Shown: positions 27,921-35,158 of the stretch, piece after piece
Layout: each line of letters begins with the position of its first letter
Numbering within the stretch: position 1 is the stretch's first letter
Source of the DNA: Enterococcus diestrammenae
Lineage (GTDB): Bacteria; Bacillota; Bacilli; Lactobacillales; Enterococcaceae
NCBI RefSeq assembly: GCF_009933255.1
Contig: NZ_MAEI01000001.1
Location: 22,077-86,076, forward strand
Direction: 5' to 3'
Length of the DNA: 64,000 nt
Made by a program: the position numbers and the translations under genes
Notes under the pieces: model-generated
Database searches by the model: none
What the model saw: the letters and a program-made list of their open reading frames with translations, nothing else
Told to the model about the DNA's origin: nothing

Positions 27921-28646
27921 TTAGGATAAGAAGTATGGTTTCAAGCTCCCCAGCTCTGCTAATGACAAAGGACGATAACCACCTACTGGCAAATCCGCAG
28001 GCAAGTTCAATGGTCCCAAGGCGATGCGCTTCAAAGCAACGACTTTCTTTCCTCGAGCGAGAAACATTTTTTTCACTTGATGAAATTTGCCTTCTGCAAT
28101 CGTCAGCTGGACTTGACTGTAACCATTTTTGTCATCATACCATAGGGGCACCAGTTTAGCCGGCTGACAAGCTTCTCCTCCAGTAAAAACGATTCCTTGA
28201 GCGAAAGCGAGCACATCAGCTTCTGTCACCAACTCGTTCACCAAGGCCTCATAAACCTTACTAACTTTACGAGTCGGATGCAACAAATCAAACCCCAGTG
28301 GCCCATTATTGGTGAGTAAAACCAAGCCCGTCGTATCTCGATCCAGTCGACCCACACTATAGATTCCCGGTACCCGATCAGCAGGGGCTAGTAGGTCTAT
28401 CACGGTTTGATGCTGGTGATCGTGATTTGCCGTGACGATACCGGCTGGTTTATTCATCAAAAAATAATGTTCTTCAGTTACTAATCGCTCCCCAGAAACC
28501 ACAATTTCATGAAGCTTAGAATCGACATTACGGTTTTCTCGCAACTCGGTTTGCCCATCGACGCGCACCTTCCCTGATAAAAATAAACGTTTCATCTGTT
28601 TGCGACTGGTTTGTAACTGCTTTTCAATTAGTTTATCCAAACGCAT
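27921..28646 (-). CDS. 16S rRNA pseudouridine synthase, RsuA/RluB family
   Basis: Protein of 241 residues. An N-terminal S4 RNA-binding domain (RLDKLIEKQLQTSRKQMKRL) is followed by the catalytic domain with the Asp motif VGRLDRDTTGLVLLTN. It resembles RsuA-type enzymes, which modify U516 of 16S rRNA, but a sister specificity is not excluded. The ATG at 28688 would add 14 residues; the ATG at 28646 starts the conserved S4 part and has GGAG upstream. Confidence 0.88.
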   Translation of the reverse strand: MRLDKLIEKQLQTSRKQMKRLFLSGKVRVDGQTELRENRNVDSKLHEIVVSGERLVTEEHYFLMNKPAGIVTANHDHQHQTVIDLLAPADRVPGIYSVGRLDRDTTGLVLLTNNGPLGFDLLHPTRKVSKVYEALVNELVTEADVLAFAQGIVFTGGEACQPAKLVPLWYDDKNGYSQVQLTIAEGKFHQVKKMFLARGKKVVALKRIALGPLNLPADLPVGGYRPLSLAELGSLKPYFLS

Positions 28647-28860
28647 GTCTTTTGCTCCAATCTTTTTTCCTAGATTTGTCTCCTTCAAAACTGGCTAGCC
28701 CTCTTCCTGACACGGCGGAGCGCTTTTTCTCCTGGGATGATTTCGCCGAAAAAAAGGGGCAATATTTTTAATTTATGAAAAGCCCCGCCAGCACTTTCCT
28801 TGACTTTATTGAAAAATCGTCCTAAGGTTAATAGGTAAAGTAAATAATTCTTGCTCCACA

Positions 28861-28970
28861 CAGTGTCATGCCTGGTGGCGAAGTTGAACTTAACTTTAAG
28901 CTGGGTAGTTGTGTCTTCAACTACCTTTTTTGCGTACAATCGTGCGCACCATCCAATGTGCAGAGTAACG
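28861..28970 (+). ncRNA. 5S-rRNA-like leader of rplY (putative autoregulatory element)
   Basis: The sequence contains TGCCTGGTGGCGA (28869-28881), the classic beginning of 5S rRNA, then TTAAGCT (28896-28902, compare GAAGTTAAGCT in 5S) and GGTAGTTG (28904-28911, compare the loop E strand GATGGTAGT). Further on is GTGCAGAGTAACG (28958-28970, compare GTGAGAGTAGGACG). It is much shorter than 5S (no full helices II and III), so it is a mimic rather than a 5S gene. The downstream gene encodes bL25, whose ribosomal binding site is loop E of 5S. Confidence 0.55.
28904..28931 (+). terminator. Attenuator in the rplY leader
   Basis: Stem GGTAGTTG/CAACTACC with a 6-base loop and then TTTTTT. The first stem strand is the same GGTAGTTG that resembles 5S loop E, so terminator and loop E-like folds exclude each other. 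Confidence 0.75.
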
Positions 28971-29076
28971 AGATTTGCTTTTAAAAATGACTGTTCTTCA
29001 AGGCCAACAGCAATCGTGCCTCCCGTCGTGGAAACCTCGGCAATCACCCGGTAAATTTCAGGTGACAAAAACCGTT

Positions 29077-29138
29077 ACTACGACAGCGCATTCACTTTGT
29101 ATTAAGCAGAAAAACACTGTTGCAACAAAGCGAGCATC
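29077..29138. repeat. Structured intergenic repeat, divergent copy C
   Basis: Shares ACTACG and the block AAGCAGAAAAACACTG with copy A (5203-5269; there AAGCAGAAAAGCACTG) and ends GAGCAT. Outer stem CTTTGT/ACAAAG. It lies in the rplY leader. Confidence 0.5.
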
Positions 29139-29190
29139 GATTTCTACAGGACGCCTTGCAGTACACTCAATATTTAGGAGGAAACAAGTT

Positions 29191-29811
29191 ATGTCAGTAT
29201 CATTAACAGTCGAAAAACGTGAAGTCCGTCCCCGTTCCCTACGCAACAAATTGCGTCATGAAGGGAAAGTCCCTGCTATCATCAATGGTTACCAAGTGGA
29301 AAGTACACCGGTAGCAGTTTCTGCAGCAGAACTAGAAAAAATCTTGCGTGACCACGGTGCCAACACCGTCATCACTATGGATGTTGACGGCAAAAAAGTC
29401 AATACTTTGATCAAAGAAACCCAAGCAGATACCTTCACCCGTACTTTGACTCACGTGGAATTCTTATCAGTCAACATGTCTGAAGAAACCGAAGTCGAAG
29501 CAGAAATCCTCTTGGTTGGTGAATCTGTCGGTGCTAAATCCGGTGGTGTTGTTGCCCAAAACTTGTACAGTGTGGTTGTTTCTGCAACACCTGACAAATT
29601 GCCAGAACGTATCGAAGTCGATATCACTGACTTGGCAATTGGTGATGCCTTGACAGTTGCTGATCTTCCAAAAGTAGACGACTATACAATCGTTACCGAT
29701 GGTGAAGAACAAATCGTAGCCATCATGGAACCTCAAGCAGAAGAAGTAGCTGACGAAGAAGCCGGCGAAGCAGCGCAACCAGAAGTTATTGGTGAAAAAG
29801 AAGCCGAATAA
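29191..29811 (+). CDS. rplY: 50S ribosomal protein bL25, general stress protein Ctc
   Basis: Ribosomal protein of 206 residues of the long CTC form: an N-terminal 5S-binding beta-barrel (about 1-92, start SVSLTVEKREVRPRS) and a C-terminal TL5 domain (about 95-185, with LPERIEVDITDLAIGDAL), ending in an acidic tail. The start is fixed by TAGGAGG at 29175-29181 and by the family N-terminus; longer upstream frames are leader sequence. The leader looks autoregulatory. Confidence 0.95.
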   Translation: MSVSLTVEKREVRPRSLRNKLRHEGKVPAIINGYQVESTPVAVSAAELEKILRDHGANTVITMDVDGKKVNTLIKETQADTFTRTLTHVEFLSVNMSEETEVEAEILLVGESVGAKSGGVVAQNLYSVVVSATPDKLPERIEVDITDLAIGDALTVADLPKVDDYTIVTDGEEQIVAIMEPQAEEVADEEAGEAAQPEVIGEKEAE

Positions 29812-29842
29812 GTTCCTTTAAATAACTAAATCATGACTAATG

Positions 29843-29884
29843 TAGCACTTGCAAGAGACCACTTCTTGTAAGTGCTATTTATTT
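29843..29884 (+). terminator. Terminator of rplY
   Basis: Stem TAGCACTT.CAAGA with TCTTG.AAGTGCTA, then TTTATTT. Confidence 0.75.
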
Positions 29885-29981
29885 AGGCCTCCAAGCACCC
29901 TCAATAGTTGTTCCATTTTGCTAGTTATCGTTTATAATGAGACTATCCCATAGTTGGTAGCGTTATTAAGGAGGAATCATG

Positions 29982-30170
29982 ATGAGGGTATGGAAATTTC
30001 TTTTTTATCTTGATGCTGTTTTATTGATTGCTTGCCTGCTACTTTTCATTTATTACTTCATCGTCGAAAAGCGTTTTGACTGGGTTGGGCTACTTTTAGT
30101 AATCGGTTGTCTCTCCCGCCTTATTTATGATCGTTACGCCTTAAAAAAATTAAAAACCAACGAGACCTGA
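29982..30170 (+). CDS. Small membrane protein, tandem paralogue 1
   Basis: Protein of 62 residues with two predicted helices (about 8-28 and 36-50) and the basic tail RYALKKLKTNET. I do not recognise the family. It is a paralogue of the next gene: the two share MR..KFL.YLD, the FDW motif and an identical 13-residue C-terminus. AAGGAGG at 29968-29974 fits the ATG at 29982 better than the ATG at 29979, and the paralogue also starts MR. Confidence 0.7.
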   Translation: MRVWKFLFYLDAVLLIACLLLFIYYFIVEKRFDWVGLLLVIGCLSRLIYDRYALKKLKTNET

Positions 30171-30191
30171 TTGCTGAACTTCCCTCCATTT
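30131..30191. repeat. 61-bp identical block, copy 1
   Basis: Identical to 30506-30566. It covers the end of the small membrane protein gene and 21 bases past its stop, including half of the terminator stem that is complete only in copy 2. Confidence 0.95.
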
Positions 30192-30220
30192 AATATTTGA
30201 ACGTCACCAATTGATTTCAA

Positions 30221-30250
30221 AAAACGGCTTCTTACGAGAAGTCGTTTCTT
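30221..30250 (+). terminator. Terminator after small membrane protein gene 1
   Basis: AAAACGGCTTCT/AGAAGTCGTTT with T-rich 3' side. Confidence 0.6.
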
Positions 30251-30353
30251 CATTTCCAAATAATATAACATATTTTATGATTTTTATATGATAATTATTG
30301 TGTATAATAAAAGTGTAGGGTTAACTAAGATGGGTAAAGAAGGGGGAATCAAC

Positions 30354-30545
30354 ATGCGTCATTTATTAAAGTTCTTGTTGTATCTTGATTTTACTTTGCT
30401 GATTGCTTTTTTGGTAATTTTTATTTATCGCTTCACCATCGAAAAAAGTTTTGACTGGACCACGCTAATCTCGATAATGAGCTGCCTAGTGCGCATAGCC
30501 TTTTATCGTTACGCCTTAAAAAAATTAAAAACCAACGAGACCTGA
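30354..30545 (+). CDS. Small membrane protein, tandem paralogue 2
   Basis: Protein of 63 residues, a paralogue of 29982-30170 at about 55 to 60% identity by eye and an identical C-terminus. Two helices. The RBS AGAAGGGGG precedes the ATG at 30354; an upstream in-frame ATG at 30288 lies before this site and is not used. The function is unknown. Divergence in the 5' part with identical 3' parts points to gene conversion or selection on the tail and 3' UTR. Confidence 0.7.
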   Translation: MRHLLKFLLYLDFTLLIAFLVIFIYRFTIEKSFDWTTLISIMSCLVRIAFYRYALKKLKTNET

Positions 30546-30566
30546 TTGCTGAACTTCCCTCCATTT
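30506..30566. repeat. 61-bp identical block, copy 2
   Basis: Second copy of the identical 3' block, 375 bp from copy 1. Confidence 0.95.
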
Positions 30567-30589
30567 TGATAAATGGAGGCTCTTTTTTT
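30558..30589 (+). terminator. Terminator after small membrane protein gene 2
   Basis: CCTCCATTT/AAATGGAGG followed by TCTTTTTTT. Confidence 0.85.
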
Positions 30590-30748
30590 GCCAAAACTTA
30601 AAGGCCAAGACACATTCGTTTTCATTTTGGCCCCTTTCCAGTATCATACAACTAGAGACTTCTTTCTTTTAATAAGTGAAAACAAACCATTAACCAGGTC
30701 ATTTGACGACAAATCAGTGACTTTGATTCTTTTTAGGAGGTTTTGATT

Positions 30749-31066
30749 ATGTATGAAGTATTTGACAGTCATCGCAGCCGTTACGCCTCCGTAGGCATTG
30801 TCTCGAGCATGCCCGGTGAGCTTATTGACAGCATTTGGGTAATCATTGACCTTGATTTAAAAGGCGTGATTCCATTGAGTAATTTGATTGCCTTCGATTT
30901 AATCAATAACAACGGCACCGTCACTATGCACTTTTCTCAAGAAGATAGCAATGTGGAGATGGCCATTGACTTGCCTTTCCCCTATAGCTATGACTTGCCA
31001 AAAGAAGTGTATGCCTACGACGATGGCAGCCGTCAGACTATTTTATTGCCTAGTGAAACAAACTAA
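30749..31066 (+). CDS. DUF960-like small protein
   Basis: Soluble protein of 105 residues (RSRYASVGIVSSMP near the N-terminus, IWVIIDLDLKG, LLPSETN at the end). It resembles the DUF960 family of Lactobacillales and staphylococci, of unknown function; this assignment is from memory of the pattern. AGGAGG at 30735-30740 is eight bases before the ATG at 30749; a TTG at 30743 is too close. Single-gene unit with its own terminator. Confidence 0.65.
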   Translation: MYEVFDSHRSRYASVGIVSSMPGELIDSIWVIIDLDLKGVIPLSNLIAFDLINNNGTVTMHFSQEDSNVEMAIDLPFPYSYDLPKEVYAYDDGSRQTILLPSETN

Positions 31067-31081
31067 CCCAAGCGTTGAAAA

Positions 31082-31125
31082 GAAGCCTCCGTTACCAATT
31101 AACCAGTAACGGAGGCTTCTTTTTG
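31082..31125 (+). terminator. Terminator after the DUF960-like gene
   Basis: GAAGCCTCCGTTAC/GTAACGGAGGCTTC and then TTTTTG. It probably also serves the minus-strand oad unit. Confidence 0.85.
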
Positions 31126-31142
31126 TTTTCGACTTTTATATC

Positions 31143-31442
31143 TTATGCTTGTCCTTGCGCCTTAGCAAAATAAAGAATACCCACAGAATGGGTTACTTCA
31201 TAGCAAGTGAAGACGCTACCGGTGGCTTTTTCCTGAACGGCCTCTGATAGTTCATAGACATCCAGAGAATCACTCTTTGCCTCTACAAAAGTTAGCTGAC
31301 AACTAATTCCGGCTAGTGGATGTCCAGAAAAAAACAGATGGGTCCGAATGGCTAAACTCGGCGATAAATGACCTATCAGAAAGAGCCCTATCACCAAGAT
31401 TTCTACCAGTAACAATTTTTTGTTTAAAGTAAGTTTCTTCAT
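31143..31442 (-). CDS. Hypothetical protein with one N-terminal membrane segment
   Basis: Protein of 99 residues with a basic start (MKKLTLNKK) and one hydrophobic helix (about 9-27), then a soluble part of about 70 residues containing two Cys (GISCQLTF and FTCYEVTH). It could be a secreted or membrane-anchored protein with a disulfide. Not recognised. The ATG at 31442 follows GGGAGG; a longer frame from 31493 is less likely. It is 59 bases after oadA, so it may be the last gene of the oad unit. It is too short to be the decarboxylase beta subunit. Confidence 0.6.
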   Translation of the reverse strand: MKKLTLNKKLLLVEILVIGLFLIGHLSPSLAIRTHLFFSGHPLAGISCQLTFVEAKSDSLDVYELSEAVQEKATGSVFTCYEVTHSVGILYFAKAQGQA

Positions 31443-31501
31443 GTGCCTCCCTCGCCAAACTAGTTTGGCTCTCGAAATTTTACCGTCTAGCAATCAGTAG
31501 C

Positions 31502-32893
31502 TTAAATATCCAATGACACCGACACATTTTGCACTGGAACATCGTAAAAAGGGTCTTCTCGGCGACCTAGGAAGTCTTTGGCTTGTTGTGGAAAGACTGC
31601 ATAGCTTAATACATCTTCAGTAGACCGCGCGTATTGTTTGATCTCTTCCGCAAATCCTGGCATTTCCGGTGGCAATAAATCAGCTGGACGGACGGTTTGA
31701 ACGGGTTCGTCCCCGATGATTTTTTGCACCATTTCTGGGGCGATTGCTACTGGTGGCTTACCGTAAAGACCTTTGACATAGTCTTTGATTTCTTTAGGCA
31801 CTAACTTATATTCTTCACCAGAAAGCACGTTCATCAGGGCTTGCGTACCGACCATTTGCGACAAAGGGGTCACCAGTGGCGGGTATCCCAGATCAGCTCG
31901 CACTTTTGGTACTTCTTTTAGCACTTGATCGTATTTATCGGCATTGCCTTGTTCCGTCAATTGACTCAGGAGATTTGACAACATCCCCCCAGGCACTTGA
32001 TACACCAAAGATTTTGGTTCAGTATCTTTGACCTTGGGATTCAAGGTCCCCGCTTTACGGAAACGGTCCCGTACTGGATCAAAATGATCGGCGATTTTTT
32101 CTAATCTATCTTGTCGCAAGCCGGTAGTAAAACCTAATCCTTCAAGAGCAATCGCCACCGATTCCGTCGCCGGCTGACTAGTCCCACCAGAAAAAGAAGA
32201 AATACACGTATCGATAATATCCGCTCCAGCTTCAGCACACTTGAGATAAGTCATCTCGCTAATACCAGCTGTCGCATGAGTATGGACTTGCAATGGCAAA
32301 TCCACTGCGTCTTTGATTCGGCTCACCAATTCAAACCCCGTTGCTGGTGTCAAAACTCCAGCCATATCCTTGATACAGAGGGAATCTGCTCCGAGGGCGG
32401 CCATTTCTTTGGTCAAATTCACAAAATAGTCCACTGTATGAAAATCACTGGTCGTATAGCAAATCGCTGTTTGACAATGGCCACCAGCTTCTTTACACGC
32501 TTCCACCGAGGTCCGCAAATTTCGCGTATCGTTTAGGGCATCAAACACCCGTACCACATCAATGCCGTTTTCGATGGATTTAATGACAAATTCCCGCACC
32601 ACATCATCGGCATAATTTTTATAGCCTAATAAGTTCTGACCGCGAAGCAACATCTGCAACTTGGCTTGTTTAATTTCGCTACGAATCAACCGTAGTCGTT
32701 CCCATGGATCTTCATTTAAAAAGCGTAAGCAGGCGTCAAACGTCGCCCCACCCCACATCTCCAAGGCGTGGTATCCGGCTTCATCCATGGTTTTCAAGAT
32801 TGGTAACATGTCGGCTGTCGGCATCCGGGTGGCGATTTGACTTTGTTGCCCATCCCGCAAGACCGTTTCCATAAATCGTATCGTCTTAGTCAT
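31502..32893 (-). CDS. oadA: Oxaloacetate decarboxylase alpha subunit (carboxyltransferase)
   Basis: Protein of 463 residues. The HMGL-like barrel starts TIRFMETVLRDGQQSQIATRM, which carries the metal and oxaloacetate residues; the metal His pair is in QVHTHATAG. The C-terminal PYC_OADA domain follows. No biotinyl domain is fused; it is encoded separately upstream (oadD). It transfers CO2 from oxaloacetate to biotin, giving pyruvate. The ATG at 32935 would add 14 residues; the ATG at 32893 starts the conserved part. Confidence 0.9.
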   Translation of the reverse strand: MTKTIRFMETVLRDGQQSQIATRMPTADMLPILKTMDEAGYHALEMWGGATFDACLRFLNEDPWERLRLIRSEIKQAKLQMLLRGQNLLGYKNYADDVVREFVIKSIENGIDVVRVFDALNDTRNLRTSVEACKEAGGHCQTAICYTTSDFHTVDYFVNLTKEMAALGADSLCIKDMAGVLTPATGFELVSRIKDAVDLPLQVHTHATAGISEMTYLKCAEAGADIIDTCISSFSGGTSQPATESVAIALEGLGFTTGLRQDRLEKIADHFDPVRDRFRKAGTLNPKVKDTEPKSLVYQVPGGMLSNLLSQLTEQGNADKYDQVLKEVPKVRADLGYPPLVTPLSQMVGTQALMNVLSGEEYKLVPKEIKDYVKGLYGKPPVAIAPEMVQKIIGDEPVQTVRPADLLPPEMPGFAEEIKQYARSTEDVLSYAVFPQQAKDFLGRREDPFYDVPVQNVSVSLDI

Positions 32894-32909
32894 ATCCAGG
32901 ACCCCTTTT

Positions 32910-33308
32910 TTATGAAATGGTAAGCAATGGGTCACCAGGATTCACCATCGCCCCTTGACTGACATGGATTGCTTTGACTGTTCCATCCTGAGTTGCAACG
33001 ATTTCATTTTCCATCTTCATGGCTTCTAAAATCATTACTGGTTGATTGGTCTTCACTGTGTCCCCAACATTTACTAAGATTTTAAAAATCGTCCCCGGCA
33101 TAGGTGCTTCTAAAGCTCCTTGGGTATCACCGGTGGAAACAACTGGTGCTGAAGGTGCTGGCGTAGGTGCAGCTGGTTGTGGTTCTGGCATTGGTGCAGC
33201 AGCTGCCACTGGTGGGACTGGCGTGACAGGTTGTGGCACGCCACCGATTTCTTCCATTTCTACTAAGTACTCTTTGCCATCAATTGTGATTTTGAATTTA
33301 CGTAACAT
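32910..33308 (-). CDS. oadD: Biotin carboxyl carrier subunit
   Basis: Protein of 132 residues: an N-terminal domain (LRKFKITIDGKEYLVEMEE), an Ala/Pro-rich mobile linker (about 28-62) and a C-terminal biotinyl domain with the lysine in LEAMKMENE (K98). It shuttles CO2 from OadA. GGGGGA seven bases before the ATG at 33308 decides the start over the ATG at 33323. It is 16 bases upstream of oadA. Confidence 0.92.
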   Translation of the reverse strand: MLRKFKITIDGKEYLVEMEEIGGVPQPVTPVPPVAAAAPMPEPQPAAPTPAPSAPVVSTGDTQGALEAPMPGTIFKILVNVGDTVKTNQPVMILEAMKMENEIVATQDGTVKAIHVSQGAMVNPGDPLLTIS

Positions 33309-33323
33309 AACCCATTCCCCCAT

Positions 33324-33659
33324 CTATTTTCTTTGATAAATTTTTTTGACGATAAACTGTGAATCCGGCTGATCACCTGCTGCAATGCTCGTGGCAATCA
33401 AACTTACCAACTGAGCTTCCGGATTTTTGACTTGAATTTTTTTCACGACAAACTGTGAGTTAGGCTGATCACCTGCCGCAATCGCCGTCGCCACCACCGT
33501 CACCAGTTCTTTTTCTGGGACATCCGCTGTCACATAAAACGGTAGCTCTTGCCATTCCTCCGACACAGCCGTTTTTTCGACTTTTACTGAGTCAACAACC
33601 ATCGGGGCTGTTTCTGGTGTCTTGTTTTTTTTACCAAACAGTCGCTGGAATAAACCCAT
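33324..33659 (-). CDS. oadH: OadH-like small subunit with two internal repeats
   Basis: Protein of 111 residues. An N-terminal amphipathic, basic start (LFQRLFGKKNK) is followed by a linker and two copies of a unit of about 28 residues with the core ATxIAAGDQPxSQFxVKKI (about 60-80 and 88-108). The unit resembles the C-terminal tail of sodium-pump decarboxylase gamma subunits, and E. faecalis OadH was assigned a gamma-like role; both comparisons are from memory. It is 15 bases upstream of oadD. RBS GGAGGGGGAG. Confidence 0.65.
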   Translation of the reverse strand: MGLFQRLFGKKNKTPETAPMVVDSVKVEKTAVSEEWQELPFYVTADVPEKELVTVVATAIAAGDQPNSQFVVKKIQVKNPEAQLVSLIATSIAAGDQPDSQFIVKKIYQRK

Positions 33660-33902
33660 GTCTCCCCCTCCTTTGGTATCGATTACATCCTTGCTATATC
33701 TATTATTTTACCTTACCCCACAAAAAAAGTCTTGAAGAAGCCAAAGTTATTTTCACAATAATCGTCCCTTGAGCATTTCTAGGATTAAATAATCGAAAAA
33801 TCTACTTTAGCGAAAAAAAGAAGCAGCGCAAATTTGCGATACTTCTCACTAATCACTTTTTCAGTTTTCCACAGAAAACAAGTCACTCCCCACCTGCTTC
33901 GC

Positions 33903-34928
33903 CTATTCGATAAGAGGAAAAGATAGCCAATGAACCTGAGTCTGTTGCTGGTATTTGCTAAAAATTAGTTCATGACAGTAAGGCAGCTCCGGATGCTTGT
34001 CCAATAATAGCTGATAACCCGGCAGATGTTGGTGAAAGAGCTTTTCTAGTAGTTGATTTCCTTGTGGCCTATCCGGCAAAGGTGCCAATGATAGCGCTAA
34101 GTTCCCGGAAAATAGCCAGGCTAAAAGATGTAAGCGATAGAACTCCAGATAGATTTCCTTACCACCATCTTTCTGGTTTCTCAGCCATTCCTTAGGTAGC
34201 AGCTCTTCTAAAAGTGAAGGGATCCAAATGGTTTCTAATCCCGAGAGTTGTTGCCATAAAAAATCAAAGCCTTTACCGGAAAATCGATACTCTGGTAGAC
34301 TCAGCATGCCTTGCACCTGATTGCGATCAAACCAGTCTTCTTTCACCCGCAGTCCTTGACGATCCCGCTTAATCGCTGCTTTCTGCCATTCCTCCAAAAT
34401 TTTCTGCTGATTCAGTTGAAATTCCACCCCTGCTGTTAAAAACTGCAAATGAAGATAGAAGAAACGAATTTCAGCTTCACTACCCCGTAAAAGCGGGGGC
34501 TGCCCTAATTTGATGTCAAGCTGATATTGAGCCAACAGGGGCTGGATTTCCCGCAATGCCCGCCGAATCGTAGGAGGACTCTGAAACACAGCTTTAGCTA
34601 AGTCCGCTACCGTAAAATTAGGATGCTGCCATAAAAGTTGTAATAGCTGGAGAACCAAACTTTTTTCCATTAACCTAAAAAATAGTTGCCTTTCATCAAA
34701 GTCCTCCAGTGTCAATAAGTATAAGCGCCCCTCCTGACGTAAAATATCGATCCCCAAACGTAAGTGCAACCCCATTGATTGAAACTGGCGAATCAGGCGC
34801 ATCACCGACCACTGAGAAATAGCTAATTTTTTAGCTATCCCTTCTAACGATTGGCGATTTTCCCTTTGTAACTGGCGATACAAATTGAAAAACAGCCGCG
34901 CCTTCTTATCCAAAAAAAGTTCATACAT
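33903..34928 (-). CDS. Mga-like helix-turn-helix regulator
   Basis: Protein of 341 residues. An N-terminal winged HTH (SLEGIAKKLAISQWSVMRLIRQ) and a second HTH (FTVADLAKAVFQSPPTIRRALREI, about 115-140) are followed by a helical body like the Mga/PRD-type virulence regulators, with no recognisable EIIB-like end. No neighbouring target is obvious; the oad unit lies just downstream on the same strand. The ATG at 35036 would add 36 residues of poor character; the ATG at 34928 starts MYELFLDKKARLF. Confidence 0.7.
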   Translation of the reverse strand: MYELFLDKKARLFFNLYRQLQRENRQSLEGIAKKLAISQWSVMRLIRQFQSMGLHLRLGIDILRQEGRLYLLTLEDFDERQLFFRLMEKSLVLQLLQLLWQHPNFTVADLAKAVFQSPPTIRRALREIQPLLAQYQLDIKLGQPPLLRGSEAEIRFFYLHLQFLTAGVEFQLNQQKILEEWQKAAIKRDRQGLRVKEDWFDRNQVQGMLSLPEYRFSGKGFDFLWQQLSGLETIWIPSLLEELLPKEWLRNQKDGGKEIYLEFYRLHLLAWLFSGNLALSLAPLPDRPQGNQLLEKLFHQHLPGYQLLLDKHPELPYCHELIFSKYQQQTQVHWLSFPLIE

Positions 34929-35104
34929 ACCAACCACCCCAGAAAAATGTACCTTATTTACCAAAAGGCACTTTCCCAAAAAGCCGCGTAAGGCAAAAAA
35001 AAATTGGGAACACGTTACTGGGTCCGCCCTAATCAATGAGCTTTCAAAGCAGCGCCTTTCTGAAAAGAGAGAAGTAATCTTAAGATCCTATTCCCTCCAA
35101 ACAC

Positions 35105-35135
35105 GTAAAAAAGACCACCGCTTTAACGGTGATCT
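35105..35135 (-). terminator. Terminator of pnp
   Basis: GATCACCG and CGGTGGTC around TTAAAG, then TTTTTT on the minus strand. Confidence 0.85.
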
Positions 35136-35158
35136 TCAAACCTTACTAATTAAAAATA

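Noticed and set aside
28869..28917. A genuine 5S rRNA gene
   Set aside because: Only blocks of 5S are present within about 50 bases; helices II to V are not complete and no 16S or 23S genes are near.
28685..29068. Open frame of 127 codons on the minus strand upstream of the pseudouridine synthase gene
   Set aside because: It lies over the 5S-like leader and attenuator of rplY on the other strand, has no ribosome binding site and no recognisable protein pattern.
28975..29190. N-terminal extension of rplY
   Set aside because: The conserved bL25 start and the AGGAGG site fix the start at 29191; the upstream part is leader RNA.
31143..31442. Oxaloacetate decarboxylase beta or gamma subunit
   Set aside because: The beta subunit is a polytopic protein of about 370 to 430 residues; this protein has one helix and no matching motif.
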